Numbered from the stretch's first letter, positions 12,101 to 18,062 are shown. The stretch is 30,138 nucleotides of DNA from CAYJLW01 sp964370965 (GCA_964370965.1 CAYJLW010000050.1:1-30138); one strand, 5' to 3'. Program-made: numbers and translations. Notes: generated by a model from the letters alone, not told the origin.

Positions 12101-12944
12101 TGACGTCAGGCGGCGGCGAGTCGAGGCCGGCGAGGTCGTCGAGGCGCAGCGTCCCGTCGCCGTCGACGTCCCCCAAGGCGCCCTCCATGTGTTGGTGCAC
12201 TTCGGCTGTACCCGTCGCCGTCGCCGCCGTCACCCCGTAGCGCACCGGTGCCGGCCCCACCGGGACTGCCACGGGGGTGTCCACCCGGAGCGAGAAGCCC
12301 GGCGGTTCCGTGAAAACGGTCGCATCCCCGGAATCCGGCGAGGACATGTCGAACGACAGGCGCAGAGGCAGGTCGAAGGCAGCGTCCGCCGGATACGAGA
12401 GCCCGCGCAGGTCAAAGGTGTCCCCGGCCTCACCCAGCGGCACGGCCACCGCCCTCGTGAGACGGACGTCCGCGGCGACGTTCACGACGTCCGGGTTCCC
12501 GCCGTCCGTCTCCACCACGACGGGGTCCCCGTCGCCCGGCAGCGGGCCGCTCACCGAGACCGTGACGTCGCCCACGTCTCCGTCGAGACCGTCCAGCAGG
12601 GACGCCACCGTTGAGAGGTCCGCGGGCAGGCCCGTCTGTACCCGGAGGGCGAGCGCGTCGAGCACGGCCCCGAAGGGCAGCATCGCCGCGTCGCCCACGG
12701 CAAGGCCGCCGAGAGCCCCACGGCCCGTCGTCACCGCAGGTTGCGCGGCGGCAGCGCCGAAGCCCCGCAGCGCCTGGGCCACGTTCACGCTGAGGCGCAG
12801 CGCCGCCCCCAGGGGCTCGTCCGCCCGCGAACCGCCGCCCGGCCCGGACAGGCCCCCGCCGGCGAACGCAAGCGTGCCGGCGAGAGCGAGACCGGCCGAC
12901 CAGCGGGCCGCGCGCCGCGCAGGGGTCCGTCTACACGAGGTCAT
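165..12944 (-). CDS. Giant secreted RTX-type calcium-binding protein (4259 aa)
   Basis: Role unknown; probably a cell-surface or secreted structural, adhesive or calcium-binding protein. Seen: an Arg-rich N-terminus, a hydrophobic segment (residues 16-33) and a possible cleavage site near 41, consistent with Sec or Tat export. A dockerin/EF-hand-like loop (DxDxDG) spans residues 259-270. Two diverged copies of a module of about 1,000-1,150 residues follow (roughly 100-1090 and 1260-2260), then a proline run near 2280 and a middle region to about 3110 with a second EF-hand-like loop at 3012-3023. From about residue 3170 to 4130 come many GGxGxDx RTX nonapeptides in blocks separated by Trp/Cys-rich inserts. 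The middle region resembles, from memory, the core of large calcium-binding proteins of myxobacteria and planctomycetes; unverified. The ATG lies inside the upstream propeller gene (14-nt overlap), with GGAGG 4 nt before it. RTX proteins of Gram-negative bacteria usually leave by type I secretion without an N-terminal signal, so the N-terminal signal is notable. Confidence 0.9.
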   Translation of the reverse strand: MTSCRRTPARRAARWSAGLALAGTLAFAGGGLSGPGGGSRADEPLGAALRLSVNVAQALRGFGAAAAQPAVTTGRGALGGLAVGDAAMLPFGAVLDALALRVQTGLPADLSTVASLLDGLDGDVGDVTVSVSGPLPGDGDPVVVETDGGNPDVVNVAADVRLTRAVAVPLGEAGDTFDLRGLSYPADAAFDLPLRLSFDMSSPDSGDATVFTEPPGFSLRVDTPVAVPVGPAPVRYGVTAATATGTAEVHQHMEGALGDVDGDGTLRLDDLAGLDSPPPDVTVLDAPGVDDVAVSLALETDLAPGAAPAAFSWTDDSLADGESAPTLEAGGLGDFVSLSEADLLEVVQAQRDVAVALADAAAGLEVPFTDVAVGRPAGVSALDDAVTAAESGRVRCGPVDGATPGGAVANVPAGGLLYCQGSVPDGLDDPQPAWEASGAVAVSAGTETIGTDSARAGVRAVFMVTAGGQPGISLRYTEPAGVTRARPVPVTLQDAAALLADGVGAGVGDLGLTYDPVTSALTLTVTAADGGSVGTGVMDFGAPEDAGDGLVDAAGIGVLRQSAAGTVPASVGPRTLVAGLGVLLTPNLSGITDTWGNPAQTTRDRAFVVGGTSEAVVQSAGAVAGGVSFQGRLGPLEVEAASGSGGGALAITSGGSDPFVRVGVPTSGYLDVAGRGTVAGVLPYGSVGRGAWESVCHAALGGHLDVTSDLDGSGTASLSGGLEIASAEVFPQSSYKVCGPSRMTLTVTPDAAFEDGLGRFRGLDWITGELASLPGDTASALVDAQTGLHGGLGGSPVLRGAGGDPQLLAVGIRDRLLSLRPQDPGADGTGEDSGWGSVHCDLDDGIPEAGESGVPWAVPGDEVFCRAYTSSFAAAVNWTATGATVLEGATDVSTAGPVPLGVVRVSVEAVAFDVSVVGRLNDEEDAGASLRGRDPDSLQGVVAGLEALLGDDAVSVTVEDVDGDATPELGIRLDVGVCTPATVLTDPALCTGAVLPGAVALGLDVLARDGSVPGFAPGAGDGTLDVDMAARLRFTYGASLSGPWSTTLFVTGDSDLEGRTRVHEEFAGVAARVTALGVTDAVDVAIGAAGDPGVVHFDAGARSGLASGAPVLVDPWEFRYTLTGAAADAGSSDCGAGLVPGGPAALTGETCLRLPLYVAGEEAAGIDFRAEDVEAAVDDLATPEGWYLAATAGWRSALGEAVETERLVLGLARYFRAAGEMAASAAAATALPALAFDSDPGASLDLRGAYAAVADAVAALVVEEVLGDGVTTAELLGALDAADQTGAVEVAVSGPAPGDADAPVALDTGTGVAVEVVVRGPGAAAVAHAGGDVDLRGGNVPLLLSHRSRVDVRFDPSVPDLGSAVEVSGSPLGELAVATVPGGVDLDPFAGTLGVADVIVDGTVALDARLAPAVGQTLSLAGLESLRDAGATALDGPGTDVEVALDLVSADFPTLHGSLALTDTDLGDGAAAPVLDAGGLAPFRSVSADELTRILWSVAGAVGVVEGAADVQVPLTATKVSDVVNLSSPLQAMVSAQTRMNVACGSRDTLPPTGSLAGLGAGDTLYCQGSAGGSDVAPADVAWVMEGATLTSGVVGTLGWGEAAPTANAAFLLTSDNPGTPAVTARLGEAEAGAIPRPRTVGDGLRMITDALDVTREDLGVAFDAATQAVTFAFHSSRDPVAATGELAFDEGVQAGAGLDRLTFDDGDVSVDVGETALRVGAAVVLVPDVGSIARPDGTPAEAATERAALVADAAAHETRVENLDATAPGFGFRARAGMLEIQGDGVPGGAGEAVGVHRGAGAAEAVAVDVLPPAVPGDPGGRLGVGVGTAVLENGILVDDLLAGALGGERIAATCSLDAAVHVDAAGTVQGDVLGEGHFDVVWADALGNGVPCSADTATRTIDTDAAYDDSLAPFTAAGDVSAQLAAQPGELLAALPGLFSDEAVTVEDLGVVGERPTTMQVREFRVPATPTELSSLWEGVTGRARRLGEVATAPGRTPGTVACGRSDVIGDLDAGDPVPLVVAGDAMHCVARSSAAPTSVRWEVEGGTPVGSLDELATAGPAPTATFDFVVADAGFRVTALLASGADAAVAADYPAYPEGETLSDLVGGMELALGVDFAAGGGPGASLRSENVDADPALELVMDLDVGACTPGYLGEAGCDAGRLVSGARATQVSLPVRLPGDTDPSQNATTEAGFAAEYATVASLGLVIDLDAAGGPALRLLDDSELRIRTRLRDGDEAGDRVAAALAVGSLGGASAGAGSEGSVRLGGEVRLGLAPPPPPPAPGGGTAGVLGFLAGAGVQSGAAPVDVAEFVRRLGDEIVAQANCAAGSDSGCIDLPVVKDEILEASLDWAVPDDPSLFDGSAEWAQWVQDTLGPEEADAVANGALSASSVANQLTTGLDLSGTGFGVTLAKNAPLLGLGSLGRIPFLRDAIGEGFWTLLAGLSPDAGGGVFGVLADAAVEAATAGSAGALASSLDSAFETALNGLLGGREGAATSVGVSVTVVCGASACAPAAPPADVTRLEAAVTVSDTARKAVPPDLGLPGIRLESDEATVANGVTWALRFTVGVERGRGFFLLPGDGTDPLIEVVASAALPHKLARATLGVLPVELTSAPVSVGGADVNGARAAIALSPGAGEASLGQVVGRFVGAGVTATLHAGTRLTFRAGGSSATGDDYPGLRGSLLMQWSDVPAGWGGDDVLRFEGVQVDLGRFLTRFLKPALAPAKKILGVVSPVAELLTERIPVLSDFTEALDMGETNVLDVAELACTIWSGGNPCDFGAVGQILEGVEFAGTVARAVATGEGTEGVGAFDVDGLTASRAQASPAEIGGAAGRSLAEAMIVAPDTMVNLLGRVGAGLDLTMAAKSEHGFAFPLLEDPLNAFQLLLGADVPLVEYHAAATLPVFQQRVLLAAVPLWPAPPVLAEAGIDFGLLWGWDLRFGYDSSGLRRFLRGRGVGSGSSLLDGFYFDSRGDELFLRGYLYPFLGVNVSGVGVDLWGGLTATLAMQVQDPNGDGAATVEEVGSVIKSNPACMFAVEARLELEAIGIVLNVLGKDVKRWSFATFDLWSSTWDPGGCELGLGIPPGTQQEWELEGGDDLVSALWTIREDGNGGYRLLVHAGPLAGSRPPPLNADGDEAFRVAYSGAGTVTVKYAGITDATPPAYPIRTVEADFGAGADTVLVVFDDTDGAAPGFTVEGGGGNDRLTATLRDSSGSAGGSWVVGAGDGDDTVTMEDRQGATCSRGRAAEGGSGRDSFRYDGGCRPVAANFEIMVCLSTGGCQVFGTPASDIFVTGDGPDEVHGAGGDDMIWTGGERDVVEGGPGVDFVDAGEGDDDVAGDNFLPEAPGLTVGSGTWPSGGITLAPLLGAAIPVGSWCGGDPPSGYLCVGDWHVGDNYWGRVWYGERFCDDPRDEATCFYDGRIGGGVADPPGWWFDGRIDWIDSLAPTGYGRGPTGISPGVENLDRICADWGNGSNRSWGDTVLGRDGWDRLFGGEGDDTLDGGEGRDLLCGQNGDDTLVNVESEDDSPSAEEATTLHPTDLVELAQTATWGWMAPRCQPTEAWCAPPTPALRRVDVLAGGSGDDTVVSDEAAGANILGASGDDTLVARSGDNLVYGGTGADTLAGGTGWDVLVDDGASTKRPLNDDRQAVRPYWQAPVVDDDLVTVETRPYRYPGCWDGAWHFGETKTVTLEYAEATYEQSVECLHPWATVDAVTGLETWDAALIGQGSVTDERGRPLHLAADTLVAGRGHTDVLSLGGGDVVFAGSGRLQVKSAWGFPSIMPGEGDTEAEVRAESEDGEPVDVVTGSGDDEVTVHVPEGADVPVTVATGDGGDRVTVVRSGGGVAASGAVTVSTGAGDDTVVGSEGAEVVHGGSGDDTITGAGGADVLAGGSGADLLTGGDGADVVEGGDGDDVVAGDSADLAWVPGVSWSYLSGGVPHVRPAHSVVFLPAGPEGEGADVLSGGGGDDDLYGQGGQGAVASEGLATCGLGAGAPVMGDLLCGDAGADLLVGDSDTVATAVEDGSRSRRVVLGEAALDVTVDGAGTLSRAVTALEGGGPDVLLGGGDDDRLHGGGGDDVLAGGGGADAVLGGAGEDALWGGAGRDRLYGGEGGDHLDVRPREAGANGPTDPQLWFDVAGGDTGDGGGVALGGRGGDVLQAAGGRDVAGSDLLVDEVDADDNVLLGCPAGPGPAAVRRVRPDLAEALVDLAVGDGLREAGTPGSPDWLELGLLPPAEHSAAAAGAYAGWDQARHHVNCG

Positions 12945-14652
12945 CGACCCTCCAGGTCAGGGGCCGCACGAAGAGCTTCCCGCCGTGGAGACCGATGGCG
13001 GGCAGGGTCGCCCCGACCGCGTCGGAGGAGAGGCGCTCGATCGCTGTCGTTATCACCGGCACCAGGAACTGTCCGTTCGCCCCCCAGTCCCGGATCCGCA
13101 CGACGCCCAGGTAGAAGAACCAGAACCGCCGCACGTCGACGTATACGTCGGCCGCCCCCCCGGTCGCCCCGGGCACCGTGGCGTAGCCCTGCACGGACGT
13201 CACCGTCTCGCCCGAATGGGGCGACAGGGTGAAGCCGAGCGCTGTGACGTCCCCACCCATCTCGTAGCGTCCCGCAGGCGTGTCGATCGTGGCCTGGAAG
13301 CGGTCCGCACCCATTGGGATCCCAGCGAAGTCCAACGGCACCCGCAACACCTGGCGGTCCCCCCGGGTCCCCAAGGGCCGGCCGAAGTCGGCCAGGTTCC
13401 CTGCCGCCGTCACGAAGGCCACATGCAGGCGGCCCGCCCCCGTCGCCGCCGCCGGCGCCCAGGACGCCCCCGCCCCCGCCGCCCCGCCCCCGGTGGCGCT
13501 CACCATCCTGGTCTCGGACCCGGAACGGTCCCGCACGAACACGTCCGCCGCCCCGTTGCCGTCCCCGGAGGCGAGATTGGCCGCCTCGCTCTCGAAGACC
13601 ACGAAACGGCCGTCCCCCGTTACCGCCGGCGCCCCGCTCGCCGCGTCGCCCTCACCCCCGCCCGCCCCCACCGACACCCGCTCGGTCACCCCCGCCGCGC
13701 GGTCCCGCATGAAGACGTCGGCCACCCGGTTGGCGTCACCCGCCACGAGGTTGCCCGCCCCGCTCTCGAAAGCGACCACAGCGCCGTCACGGCCCAGACT
13801 CGCGGCGCCGCTGGGCCCGTCGGGGTCGCCGCCACCATCGGCCAGCGACACCCGCTCGGGCGTCCCGCCCGCCATCGCCCGCACGTACACGTCCGCCAGG
13901 CCGTTGGTGTCGCCCGCCCCGAGCGGCGCCTCCGACGTGAAGGCCACCACGGCCCCGTCCCCGCTCAACGCTGCGTCCCAGGACGCCGAGCCGCCGTCGC
14001 TCACCCGCACCGTGGTGCCCGCTGCCACGTCGCGCACGAACACGTCGGAGACCTCGTTGGCGTCGCCCGCGACAAGGTCGGGCGCCACCGAGGAGAACGC
14101 CACGAGCCCGCCGTCGGAGCTGATCGCAGCGCCGCTGCTCGCCCCTGACGCCTCGTCCTCCCCCGAAGTCACGCTCACGCGCTTCGTCTCCCCGGACGTC
14201 CGGTCGTGCAGGAACACGTCGCGCACCCCGTTGGTGTCGTCTCCGACGAGGTTCGCGGCGTCGGACTCGAAGACCACGAGACGGCCGTCGCCGCTCATGG
14301 CGGGCGCTCCGCTCGCCCCGTCGGCCTCCCCCCCGCCGCTCGCCACCGACACCCGCGTCAACACCCCGGCCCCGTCACGCACGAAGACGTCGGCCGCCCC
14401 GTTGGCGTCGCCCGTCGCGAGGTCCTCCGCCACGGACTCGAAGGCAACGATCGATCCGTCCCGGGACGACACCGCCGGCGACCCACTGCTGCCCGCACCC
14501 GCCGTCCCGGACGCAGACGAGCGGGACACGACCACCGCCTCGGGCGTGGTCTGTGCCCGCACCGGAGTGGTGAGGGCCAGGAGGATCCCTGCGACGATCG
14601 CTGCCGAGACGCGGCCACGCCGCCTTTGGAGGCTCGCCCCTCGCGCTCCCAT
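12931..14652 (-). CDS. Secreted seven-bladed PD40/TolB-like beta-propeller protein
   Basis: Predicted extracytoplasmic protein of 573 aa, no assigned function. An Arg-rich n-region, hydrophobic core and V-R-A/Q cleavage site near residue 34 form a clear signal peptide. Residues about 40-400 hold seven repeats of roughly 50-58 aa with the pattern S-x-DG-xx-VAFES-xA-xxL-xxGDxN-xxxDVFVRD-xxxG-xTxRVS. The seventh is degenerate. This matches WD40-like PD40 blades, and seven suit a closed propeller. The GDxNxxxD loop in most blades could bind calcium. About 170 residues without a recognised domain follow. An upstream GTG at 14688 is possible; ATG 14652 is chosen because AAAGGGG lies about 10 nt before it and the signal peptide then starts cleanly. 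The stop overlaps the start of the giant RTX gene, so the two are probably co-translated and may act together at the cell surface. Confidence 0.85.
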   Translation of the reverse strand: MGARGASLQRRRGRVSAAIVAGILLALTTPVRAQTTPEAVVVSRSSASGTAGAGSSGSPAVSSRDGSIVAFESVAEDLATGDANGAADVFVRDGAGVLTRVSVASGGGEADGASGAPAMSGDGRLVVFESDAANLVGDDTNGVRDVFLHDRTSGETKRVSVTSGEDEASGASSGAAISSDGGLVAFSSVAPDLVAGDANEVSDVFVRDVAAGTTVRVSDGGSASWDAALSGDGAVVAFTSEAPLGAGDTNGLADVYVRAMAGGTPERVSLADGGGDPDGPSGAASLGRDGAVVAFESGAGNLVAGDANRVADVFMRDRAAGVTERVSVGAGGGEGDAASGAPAVTGDGRFVVFESEAANLASGDGNGAADVFVRDRSGSETRMVSATGGGAAGAGASWAPAAATGAGRLHVAFVTAAGNLADFGRPLGTRGDRQVLRVPLDFAGIPMGADRFQATIDTPAGRYEMGGDVTALGFTLSPHSGETVTSVQGYATVPGATGGAADVYVDVRRFWFFYLGVVRIRDWGANGQFLVPVITTAIERLSSDAVGATLPAIGLHGGKLFVRPLTWRVDDLV

Positions 14653-14733
14653 CGCCCCGGAACCCCTTTCGCCCGCCGGCACCAGCACCGGCCTCCCCGC
14701 CGGACCACAGACTGCCCCACATCGACCTCGTCG

Positions 14734-15354
14734 TCAACCGGCGCCCCAGCCCCCCGCCTTGCGCTCCAGGACCTCGGCCCACACCTCGTCCACGCGTGCC
14801 TCGAGCTCCTCGATGGTCCCGTTGTTCCAGACGACCAGGTCGGCGGCGGCGAGCTTGTCGGCCAGCGGGGCCTGCGAGGCGATGCGCGCCTCGGCCTCGG
14901 CCCGGCTGAGGGCCCGGTCCCGCATCATCCGCTCGACTTGGACGTCGAGGTCCGCGGCCACGACGATCAACATCGCCAGGCCGCCCCGGGCGGTCTCCAC
15001 AAGCAGGGCGGCGTCGAGGATCACGACGCGGTCGGTGCCCGCCAGCGCCGTCATACGCTCCCCGATCACGCGGCCGATCTCGGGGTGCGTGATCGCCCTG
15101 AGGTCGGCGTTCGCCTCCGGATCCGAGAACGCGATCGCGCCCAGGCGCTCGCGGTCGAGGCTCCCGTCCGAACGCAGGACACCGTTGCCGAAGCGCTCCA
15201 CTATCGCCGCCAGGGCGGGGGCGCCCGGCTCCACGACCTCCCGGGCGATCACGTCCGCGTCGACCACGGCGGCGCCGTGACAGCCCAACAGGCGAGACAC
15301 CGTGCTCTTGCCCGAAGCGATCCCCCCTGTGAGACCGACGAGAAACACGACCAA
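14734..15354 (-). CDS. coaE: Dephospho-CoA kinase
   Basis: Catalyses the last step of coenzyme A synthesis, ATP-dependent phosphorylation of the 3'-hydroxyl of dephospho-CoA, in the cytoplasm. The 206-aa length is normal. The Walker A motif GLTGGIASGKST is at residues 7-18 and the family DADVIAREVV segment begins near 33; the later LID-type Arg-containing region (RMMRDRALSRAEAEAR) is present. The start is ambiguous: TTG at 15354 has AGGAG 4 nt upstream, while GTG at 15348 has the same AGGAG 10 nt upstream and would give a protein two residues shorter. It is divergent from the histidine kinase gene with a spacer of only 48 bp. In mycobacteria coaE follows rpsA directly; here about 6 kb of opposite-strand genes lies between them. 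Confidence 0.95.
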   Translation of the reverse strand: MVVFLVGLTGGIASGKSTVSRLLGCHGAAVVDADVIAREVVEPGAPALAAIVERFGNGVLRSDGSLDRERLGAIAFSDPEANADLRAITHPEIGRVIGERMTALAGTDRVVILDAALLVETARGGLAMLIVVAADLDVQVERMMRDRALSRAEAEARIASQAPLADKLAAADLVVWNNGTIEELEARVDEVWAEVLERKAGGWGAG

Positions 15355-15402
15355 CTGTCTCCTGAACCCTGGGCATCCGTCGACCGATCACTATGGCAGA
15401 CG

Positions 15403-17106
15403 ATGACGACGACGAGCACACCGACCACCGATTCCGGTGCGCACCGGGCCCCCGGTCGCAGCCCCACCCGGCGTCCTCTCCCCCGCATCGCGGTCGTCTT
15501 CCGCTGGGGTTCCATGGCGCTCGCCACGGCGCTCGCCCTCACAGACCGGGGCCTCGAACCGGAGACGTCGCTGCGGGCCGCGGCCGCCGCCATCCTGCTC
15601 ATCGGTGCGCACAGCCTTCTGCAGCGCTGGGCCTTCCGCTACCGGGCCACGACCGAGATCGTCATCCTCGTGGAGCTCACCGGCGTCGCCGTTCTCGTGG
15701 GTGTGACCGGGGTGTGGGAAAGCCCCTTCCTCCTCTTCGCCTTCGCCCCGGTGCTCGACGCCGGCTTCCTCTCCGGGCTCCGCGCTGCGATCGCCGTGGC
15801 GATCCTGGCCACGCTGTCCCCGGCTCTCGTGAGCCTCGTGGGCCCCGGGACACACCCCGCCCCGACCGACACCTTCCGAGCCGCCGCCCCGTGGGGCTTC
15901 GGCTACCTCCTCTGCGCCTGCCTCGCCGCGTACGGCCGCCAGCAGACCCGAGCCCTCGCCGCGTCCGCGCGGCGCCTGGTCGACGAGCGCATGGAGTCCG
16001 AGCAGCGACTCACGTCGATGGAGGACGCCAACGCCCTGCTCGTGGCACTGCACCGCGTCGCGCAGTCACTCCCCGCCACCCTCGACCTCGACGGACTCGT
16101 GCAGACGACCCTGCAGCGCCTCCAGGACCTGGTCCCGTCCCGCGCGGCCGCCGTGCTTCTCAAGGAGGGCGGCGCGGTGCGGGTCCTGGGCGCCCGCGGC
16201 ATGGCCCCCGAGCTCACCCCGATCCCCGTCGACACCGCCCCCGCCACCCTCCGCGTGGCCCTGGAACGTCCCGTGGCGGCCGCGGTCACAGCCGGCTCCG
16301 GCCTCGACCCGGCCACGCGGGAGATCCTCTACGCCCCCCTTCTCCACGACGGGGAACCCACCGGCCTCCTCGCCGTCGAGGACCCCGACGTCCCCTCCCC
16401 CGCCCCCGAGGACGTCCGGCTCCTGGAGAGCTTCGCCCGCTCCGTGGCCGTCGCTCTCGACAACGCCCTCATGTTCAGCCGTCTCCGTCTCCTCGCCGCC
16501 TCCGAGGAACGCACCCGCATAGCCCGCGAGGTGCACGACCGCACCGCTCAGCAACTCGTCTTCCTCGGCTTCGAGCTCGACCGCCTCAGCGGCACCGCGC
16601 AGAAGACAGGTGCCGACTTCGCCCCCGACATCGAGGACCTCGCCGTGCACGTACGCTCCACCATCGAGGATCTCAGGGAGTCGATCGGCCTCCTGCGCGT
16701 CGACGTGAACGACCACAAGGGCCTCACCACCCTCCTCCGCCAGCACGTCGCCGACGTCTCGGCCCGCACCGGTCTCGCCGTGGACCTCGAGCTCCCGGCG
16801 GAAGGCATCGAGCTCCCCCGCATCCAGGAGCGTGAGCTGTGGAGGATCTGCCAGGAGTCGATCCACAACGTCGTGAAGCACGCCGGCGCCACGAGTCTGC
16901 TTGTTCGCTATCAAGTCGATCACGAACGCGCCGAAGTAGTGGTTGAGGACAACGGCTGCGGATTCGACCCCCGAATTCGCAAGCCGGGGCACTTCGGACT
17001 CGCCGGTATGCGCGAGCGTGCCACCGCCATAGGCGCGGAGCTGGACCTGCAGCCCGTCCCCGGCGGGGGCACCGCCGTTCGTGTCACGCTACGGAGGGAC
17101 ACATGA
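15403..17106 (+). CDS. Membrane GAF-domain sensor histidine kinase, NarL/DesK (HisKA_3) type
   Basis: Sensor kinase (567 aa) for the response regulator that overlaps its stop codon by 4 nt. Seen in order: about five or six hydrophobic membrane segments (residues 30-185); a short linker; a GAF-like domain (about 210-365); a HisKA_3 dimerisation helix with EERTRIAREVHD, phospho-acceptor His378; then a HATPase_c domain with N489 in the QESIHN N-box, D516 in the DNGCGFD G1 box and the HFGLAGMRERA segment. The signal sensed is unknown. The ATG at 15403 has no good ribosome binding site; the frame is open far upstream, but there it runs antisense through coaE and the propeller gene and does not look like protein. 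A leaderless transcript or a slightly different start is possible. Confidence 0.9.
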   Translation: MTTTSTPTTDSGAHRAPGRSPTRRPLPRIAVVFRWGSMALATALALTDRGLEPETSLRAAAAAILLIGAHSLLQRWAFRYRATTEIVILVELTGVAVLVGVTGVWESPFLLFAFAPVLDAGFLSGLRAAIAVAILATLSPALVSLVGPGTHPAPTDTFRAAAPWGFGYLLCACLAAYGRQQTRALAASARRLVDERMESEQRLTSMEDANALLVALHRVAQSLPATLDLDGLVQTTLQRLQDLVPSRAAAVLLKEGGAVRVLGARGMAPELTPIPVDTAPATLRVALERPVAAAVTAGSGLDPATREILYAPLLHDGEPTGLLAVEDPDVPSPAPEDVRLLESFARSVAVALDNALMFSRLRLLAASEERTRIAREVHDRTAQQLVFLGFELDRLSGTAQKTGADFAPDIEDLAVHVRSTIEDLRESIGLLRVDVNDHKGLTTLLRQHVADVSARTGLAVDLELPAEGIELPRIQERELWRICQESIHNVVKHAGATSLLVRYQVDHERAEVVVEDNGCGFDPRIRKPGHFGLAGMRERATAIGAELDLQPVPGGGTAVRVTLRRDT

Positions 17107-17750
17107 TTCGGGTCCTGGTCGTCGACGACCACACGTTGGTGAGAGAAGGCATCAGGCGCGGCCTGTCCGGCGAGAACGACATCGAGGTCGTGGGCGAGGC
17201 CGGCAACGGGGAGGAGGCGGTCTCCGCCGTGGACGAGTTCGGCCCGGACGTCGTTCTCATGGACGTCTCCATGCCCGTGTGCGACGGCGTCGAGGCCACG
17301 CGGCGCCTGCACCGCAGCCACCCCGAATTGCCCGTGGTCATGCTCACCATGCACGGGGACGCTCCCACCCTCACCCATGCCATCCGGGCAGGGGCCTCCG
17401 GGTACCTCCTCAAGGACGCCCGCATCCACGAGGTCGCCGACGCCATCCGGGCGGCGTCGCGGGGCGAGACCGCCCTCACCCCGGACCTGGCCACGTCGAT
17501 GCTCACGGAGTTCCGCCGCCTCGCCGGCGGCGAGAGCAAGCCGGCGGGGCCCAGCCTCACCCAACGGGAGGAGGAGGTCCTCCAGCTCGTCGCCGACGGC
17601 CTCTCCACCACGGAGGTGGGCGAGCGGCTCTACATCTCCACGAAGACCGTGAAGAACCACCTGGCGAACATCTACGAGAAGCTCGACGCCAGCGACCGCA
17701 CCCAGGCCGTCGTGCAGGCCGTGAAGCTGGGCATCATCCGCATCAACTGA
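17103..17750 (+). CDS. NarL/FixJ-family response regulator with LuxR-type HTH
   Basis: DNA-binding partner (215 aa) of the preceding kinase, joined by an ATGA overlap that suggests translational coupling. The receiver domain (1-120) has the acidic pair DD at 8-9, phospho-acceptor Asp54 in VVLMDVSMP and conserved Lys104 in YLLKDA. The output domain (about 148-212) is a LuxR HTH beginning LTQREEEVLQLVADGLS, with the recognition-helix region ISTKTVKNHLANIYEKL. All catalytic residues are present, so it should be functional. Likely targets include its own operon or the secreted-protein gene downstream, whose promoter region has an inverted repeat; that link is inferred. Confidence 0.95.
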   Translation: MIRVLVVDDHTLVREGIRRGLSGENDIEVVGEAGNGEEAVSAVDEFGPDVVLMDVSMPVCDGVEATRRLHRSHPELPVVMLTMHGDAPTLTHAIRAGASGYLLKDARIHEVADAIRAASRGETALTPDLATSMLTEFRRLAGGESKPAGPSLTQREEEVLQLVADGLSTTEVGERLYISTKTVKNHLANIYEKLDASDRTQAVVQAVKLGIIRIN

Positions 17751-17756
17751 TTCCTT

Positions 17757-17797
17757 CGAGGAGGGAGCAAGCTCCCCCGCGCTAACCCCCCTCCTCG
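17757..17797 (+). terminator. Hairpin terminator candidate after the NarL-type two-component operon
   Basis: CGAGGAGGG at 17757-17765 is perfectly complementary to CCCTCCTCG at 17789-17797. An alternative inner hairpin, GGGAG-CAAG-CTCCC at 17763-17776, shares part of the left arm, so the two foldings compete. The structure starts 6 nt after the response-regulator stop. No T-tract follows, so a rho-independent mechanism is uncertain. Confidence 0.5.
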
Positions 17798-18032
17798 CCC
17801 GTGTGCCGCCTCCGGTGGGTCCGGGGGGGGGTCGGTACCACGCCCCCCCCTCGACACCCCCCCCCCCCGCCCGGGGGCCGCCGCGGGGGGGGCCGGGGGC
17901 GGCACAGCCGCCCCTCACGCCACCAACCGCCGCCCGAGACGGCACGGGCTGGCGCGGGTGGGATTCCGGACGCCGGTGTCCTACATCTGCACCCACCTCC
18001 CTCGTCTCCACCCACTCCTCGCTGCGCCCGTC
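17798..18032. other. Non-coding spacer with long C and G homopolymer tracts
   Basis: No credible gene is visible between the response regulator and the secreted-protein gene. From about 17820 to 17905 the sequence is almost entirely runs of G or C, some of 8 to 13 bases, mixed on one strand. These can form G-quadruplexes or strong hairpins and are prone to slipped-strand length change and to sequencing error. The rest, to 18032, is ordinary C-rich sequence. Confidence 0.6.
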
Positions 18033-18062
18033 CTGACGGTGACGAGCACGTCAGCGTATGCT
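18033..18062 (+). promoter_or_regulatory. Candidate promoter with overlapping inverted-repeat operator for the CxWTF-module protein
   Basis: CTGACG (18033-18038) and TATGCT (18057-18062) each match four of six positions of the sigma-70-type -35 and -10 consensus, with an 18-bp spacer, about 30 bp before the ATG at 18093. CTGACG is also the left arm of a perfect 6-bp inverted repeat whose right arm, CGTCAG, is at 18049-18054. A dimeric regulator, such as the NarL-type regulator encoded just upstream, could bind there. Confidence 0.35.

Noticed and set aside
3585..12614. A 3009-residue open frame on the plus strand, antisense to the giant RTX gene, with another of 1039 residues at 180-3299
   Set aside because: Extreme GC at codon third positions keeps antisense frames open. 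The translations are Arg/His/Pro/Gly-rich without domains or a signal peptide, whereas the minus-strand frame has a signal peptide, RTX motifs and long-range repeats.
14206..15402. The long upstream extension of the GAF histidine kinase frame
   Set aside because: It lies antisense to coaE and the propeller gene and translates into Arg/His/Pro-rich sequence with no domain; the recognisable kinase begins near 15403.
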